Positions 62,601 to 64,000 of a stretch of 64,000 bases of DNA are shown here, in pieces. The notes under the pieces were generated by a model that saw only the letters and a list, made by a program, of their open reading frames with translations, had not been told where the DNA came from and did no database searches. Source of the DNA: Flavobacterium oncorhynchi (GTDB lineage: Bacteria > Bacteroidota > Bacteroidia > Flavobacteriales > Flavobacteriaceae); the NCBI RefSeq assembly GCF_002217355.1, contig NZ_MUHA01000004.1, positions 12,729 through 76,728 of the forward strand. The letters run 5' to 3'. Position 1 is the stretch's first letter; each line of letters starts with the position of its first letter. Made by a program: the position numbers and the translations under genes.

Positions 62601-64000
62601 TCGAACTGTAATTGATTTAACAGATGAGAAATTCTTGTTCAGAAACAATCAATTGACGGACACTAAATTTGGAACAAAAGGATTGCTTAATGGAACAATT
62701 GAGCATCATAATTTTGGAGATTGGAAACTAGATTTAACCATAACTTCTAAACGTTTATTGGCGCTGGATACAAAAGACAGCGAAGATGCGGCGTATTTTG
62801 GAACAGCTTTTATAAACGGAACTGCAAGTATAAAAGGCCCTGTAGATGGTTTGTTTATTAAAGTAGACGCTAAATCTGAAAAAGGCACCGAAGTCAAAAT
62901 TCCTATAAACAATTCGCAAAGCGTAGGAGAAAGCAGCTGGATTCATTTTGTGACACCAAAAGAAAAGTACAATTTAGAAAATGGTATTGTCGAAAGAGTA
63001 AAAAACTACAACGGATTAGAGTTGGAGTTTGATTTTGATATTACACCAGATGCTGAGGTTGAAGTAATTCTAGATCGAAATTCCGGCCATGGTATGAAAG
63101 GGAAAGGTTATGGATCGCTGTTGTTTAAGATTAATACTCTTGGTAAGTTTAATATGTGGGGAGATTTCCAGGCATACGAAGGAACTTATAATTTTAAATA
63201 CGGCGGTTTAATCGATAAAAAATTCTCTGTTAAAAAAGGAGGATCTATTATTTGGGAAGGAAACCCAATGAAAGCGCAGTTGAATCTTGAAGCGGTTTAT
63301 AAAACATCAGCAAATCCTGCGGTATTGCTTGATAATACCTCTTCATTTAATAAAAAAGTACCAGTAGAAGTAGTTATTGGTTTAAGAGGAGATTTAGCAA
63401 GCCCAGAGCCTAATTTTGATATTCAGTTTCCATCAGTAAGTAACGTGCTAAAATCTGAAATTCAATATAAGTTAGATGATAAAGATATTCGTCAAACACA
63501 AGCGCTTTATTTATTGTCTACAGGTTCGTTTATGAGTACAGACGGATTTAGCCAAGGTGATTTATCTGGAACGTTGACAGAAACCGCTTCGAGTTTATTA
63601 GGCGGAATTATAAAATCAGACAATGATAAGGTTAATATCGATTTAAATTATATTTCTGCAGATAAAAGGCTGGGGCAAGAAGCTGATGGTCAGTTTGTAG
63701 CTAATATATCTTCTCAGATCAACGAAAGAATTACAATTAATGGTAAATTAGGAGTGCCGGTTGGTGGTGTTAATGAATCTGCAATTGTAGGTGATATTGA
63801 AATTTTATATCGAGTGAATGATGACGGATCAATGAATCTTCGTTTGTTTAATAAGGAGAATGATATTAATTATATCGGGCAGGGAATTGGTTATACACAA
63901 GGAGTTGGTATTTCGTACGAAGTCGATTTTGATACTTTTAGCGAATTAGTAAACAAAATGTTTAAAAATCATAAATTAGAACGAGCCATTAAAAACTCTG
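59608..64000 (+). CDS. tamB: TamB/DUF490 translocation and assembly protein, partial, unusual start
   Basis: An open frame continues to the window edge, over 1460 codons with no stop. The N-terminus has a basic then hydrophobic anchor (KRIKKIVSRTLIGLILLLLVLAI). It is followed by repeated beta strands and the conserved DUF490/TamB C-terminal block (FQAYEGTYNFKYGGLIDKKFSV, PVEVVIGLRGDLASPEPNFDIQFPS, LYLLSTGSFMST). TamB spans the envelope and works with BAM-like TamA to transport lipid or assemble proteins. In-frame stop TAA at 59605 precedes a region with no ATG, GTG or TTG before the anchor; ATC at 59617, ATT at 59626 and ATA at 59635 are candidates. The start coordinate is the edge of the open frame. 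Confidence 0.85.

Overview
The window looks like the chromosome of a Bacteroidota member close to Flavobacterium. DNA is AT-rich, leaders lack strong Shine-Dalgarno sequences, and several promoters match the Bacteroidota pattern TTG-N17-20-TAnnTTTG. Gene families such as the MoaC/MoaB fusion, DUF4202, PG_1098-type methyltransferase and TamB fit this group. No phage, IS element, rRNA or CRISPR array was seen. I had no database access, so family names come from reading motifs.

Region 1 (about 0.1-22.2 kb) is a nitrate assimilation locus. It holds molybdenum cofactor genes (moaE, moaC-moaB fusion, moaA), a rubredoxin protein with a nitrite/sulfite-reductase-like half domain, a nitrate reductase fused to its own NADH/FAD and [2Fe-2S] modules, a Crp/Fnr regulator, a porin, a NarK transporter, a NarL-type response regulator, a NarX-like sensor kinase paired with DUF4202, and NirD/NirB. 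A Crp-type palindrome TA[CA]GT-N6-AC[GT]TA recurs at the nasC/crp, narK and nirB promoters. I propose it as the operator of this regulon. Four ordinary genes (transglycosylase-like, methyltransferase, nuclease/phosphatase, Lys/Ala-rich protein) lie among them.

Region 2 (22.5-32.3 kb) is mixed: a META lipoprotein, DUF2130, LysR, a methyltransferase, an MdaB/YgiN quinone pair, an aldo/keto reductase divergent from an AraC regulator, an NlpC/P60 hydrolase and a thiolase. Region 3 (32.5-35.9 kb) has three tRNA genes (Ser-GCT, Pro-TGG, Arg-TCT) followed by a molybdate uptake operon, modA-Mop-modB-modC. That operon is bracketed by two diverged copies of the tRNA terminator region and supplies the metal needed in region 1.

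Region 4 (36-44.4 kb) has an ECF sigma operon, a LytS/LytTR two-component pair divergent from a secreted GH13 enzyme, a PfkB sugar kinase and a fatty acid desaturase. Region 5 (44.6-51 kb) is a tripartite RND efflux operon. Region 6 (51-64 kb) is mostly housekeeping: a VanX-like dipeptidase, a methyltransferase, an AI-2E family exporter, an M43 metalloprotease, a TrmH-family methyltransferase, DUF4159, RsmE, TsaD and a large TamB gene running off the right edge with no ordinary start codon.

Many intergenic gaps, mainly in the first 31 kb and again near 57.6 kb, are filled by several families of dispersed imperfect palindromes. They sometimes add false N-terminal extensions to open frames.
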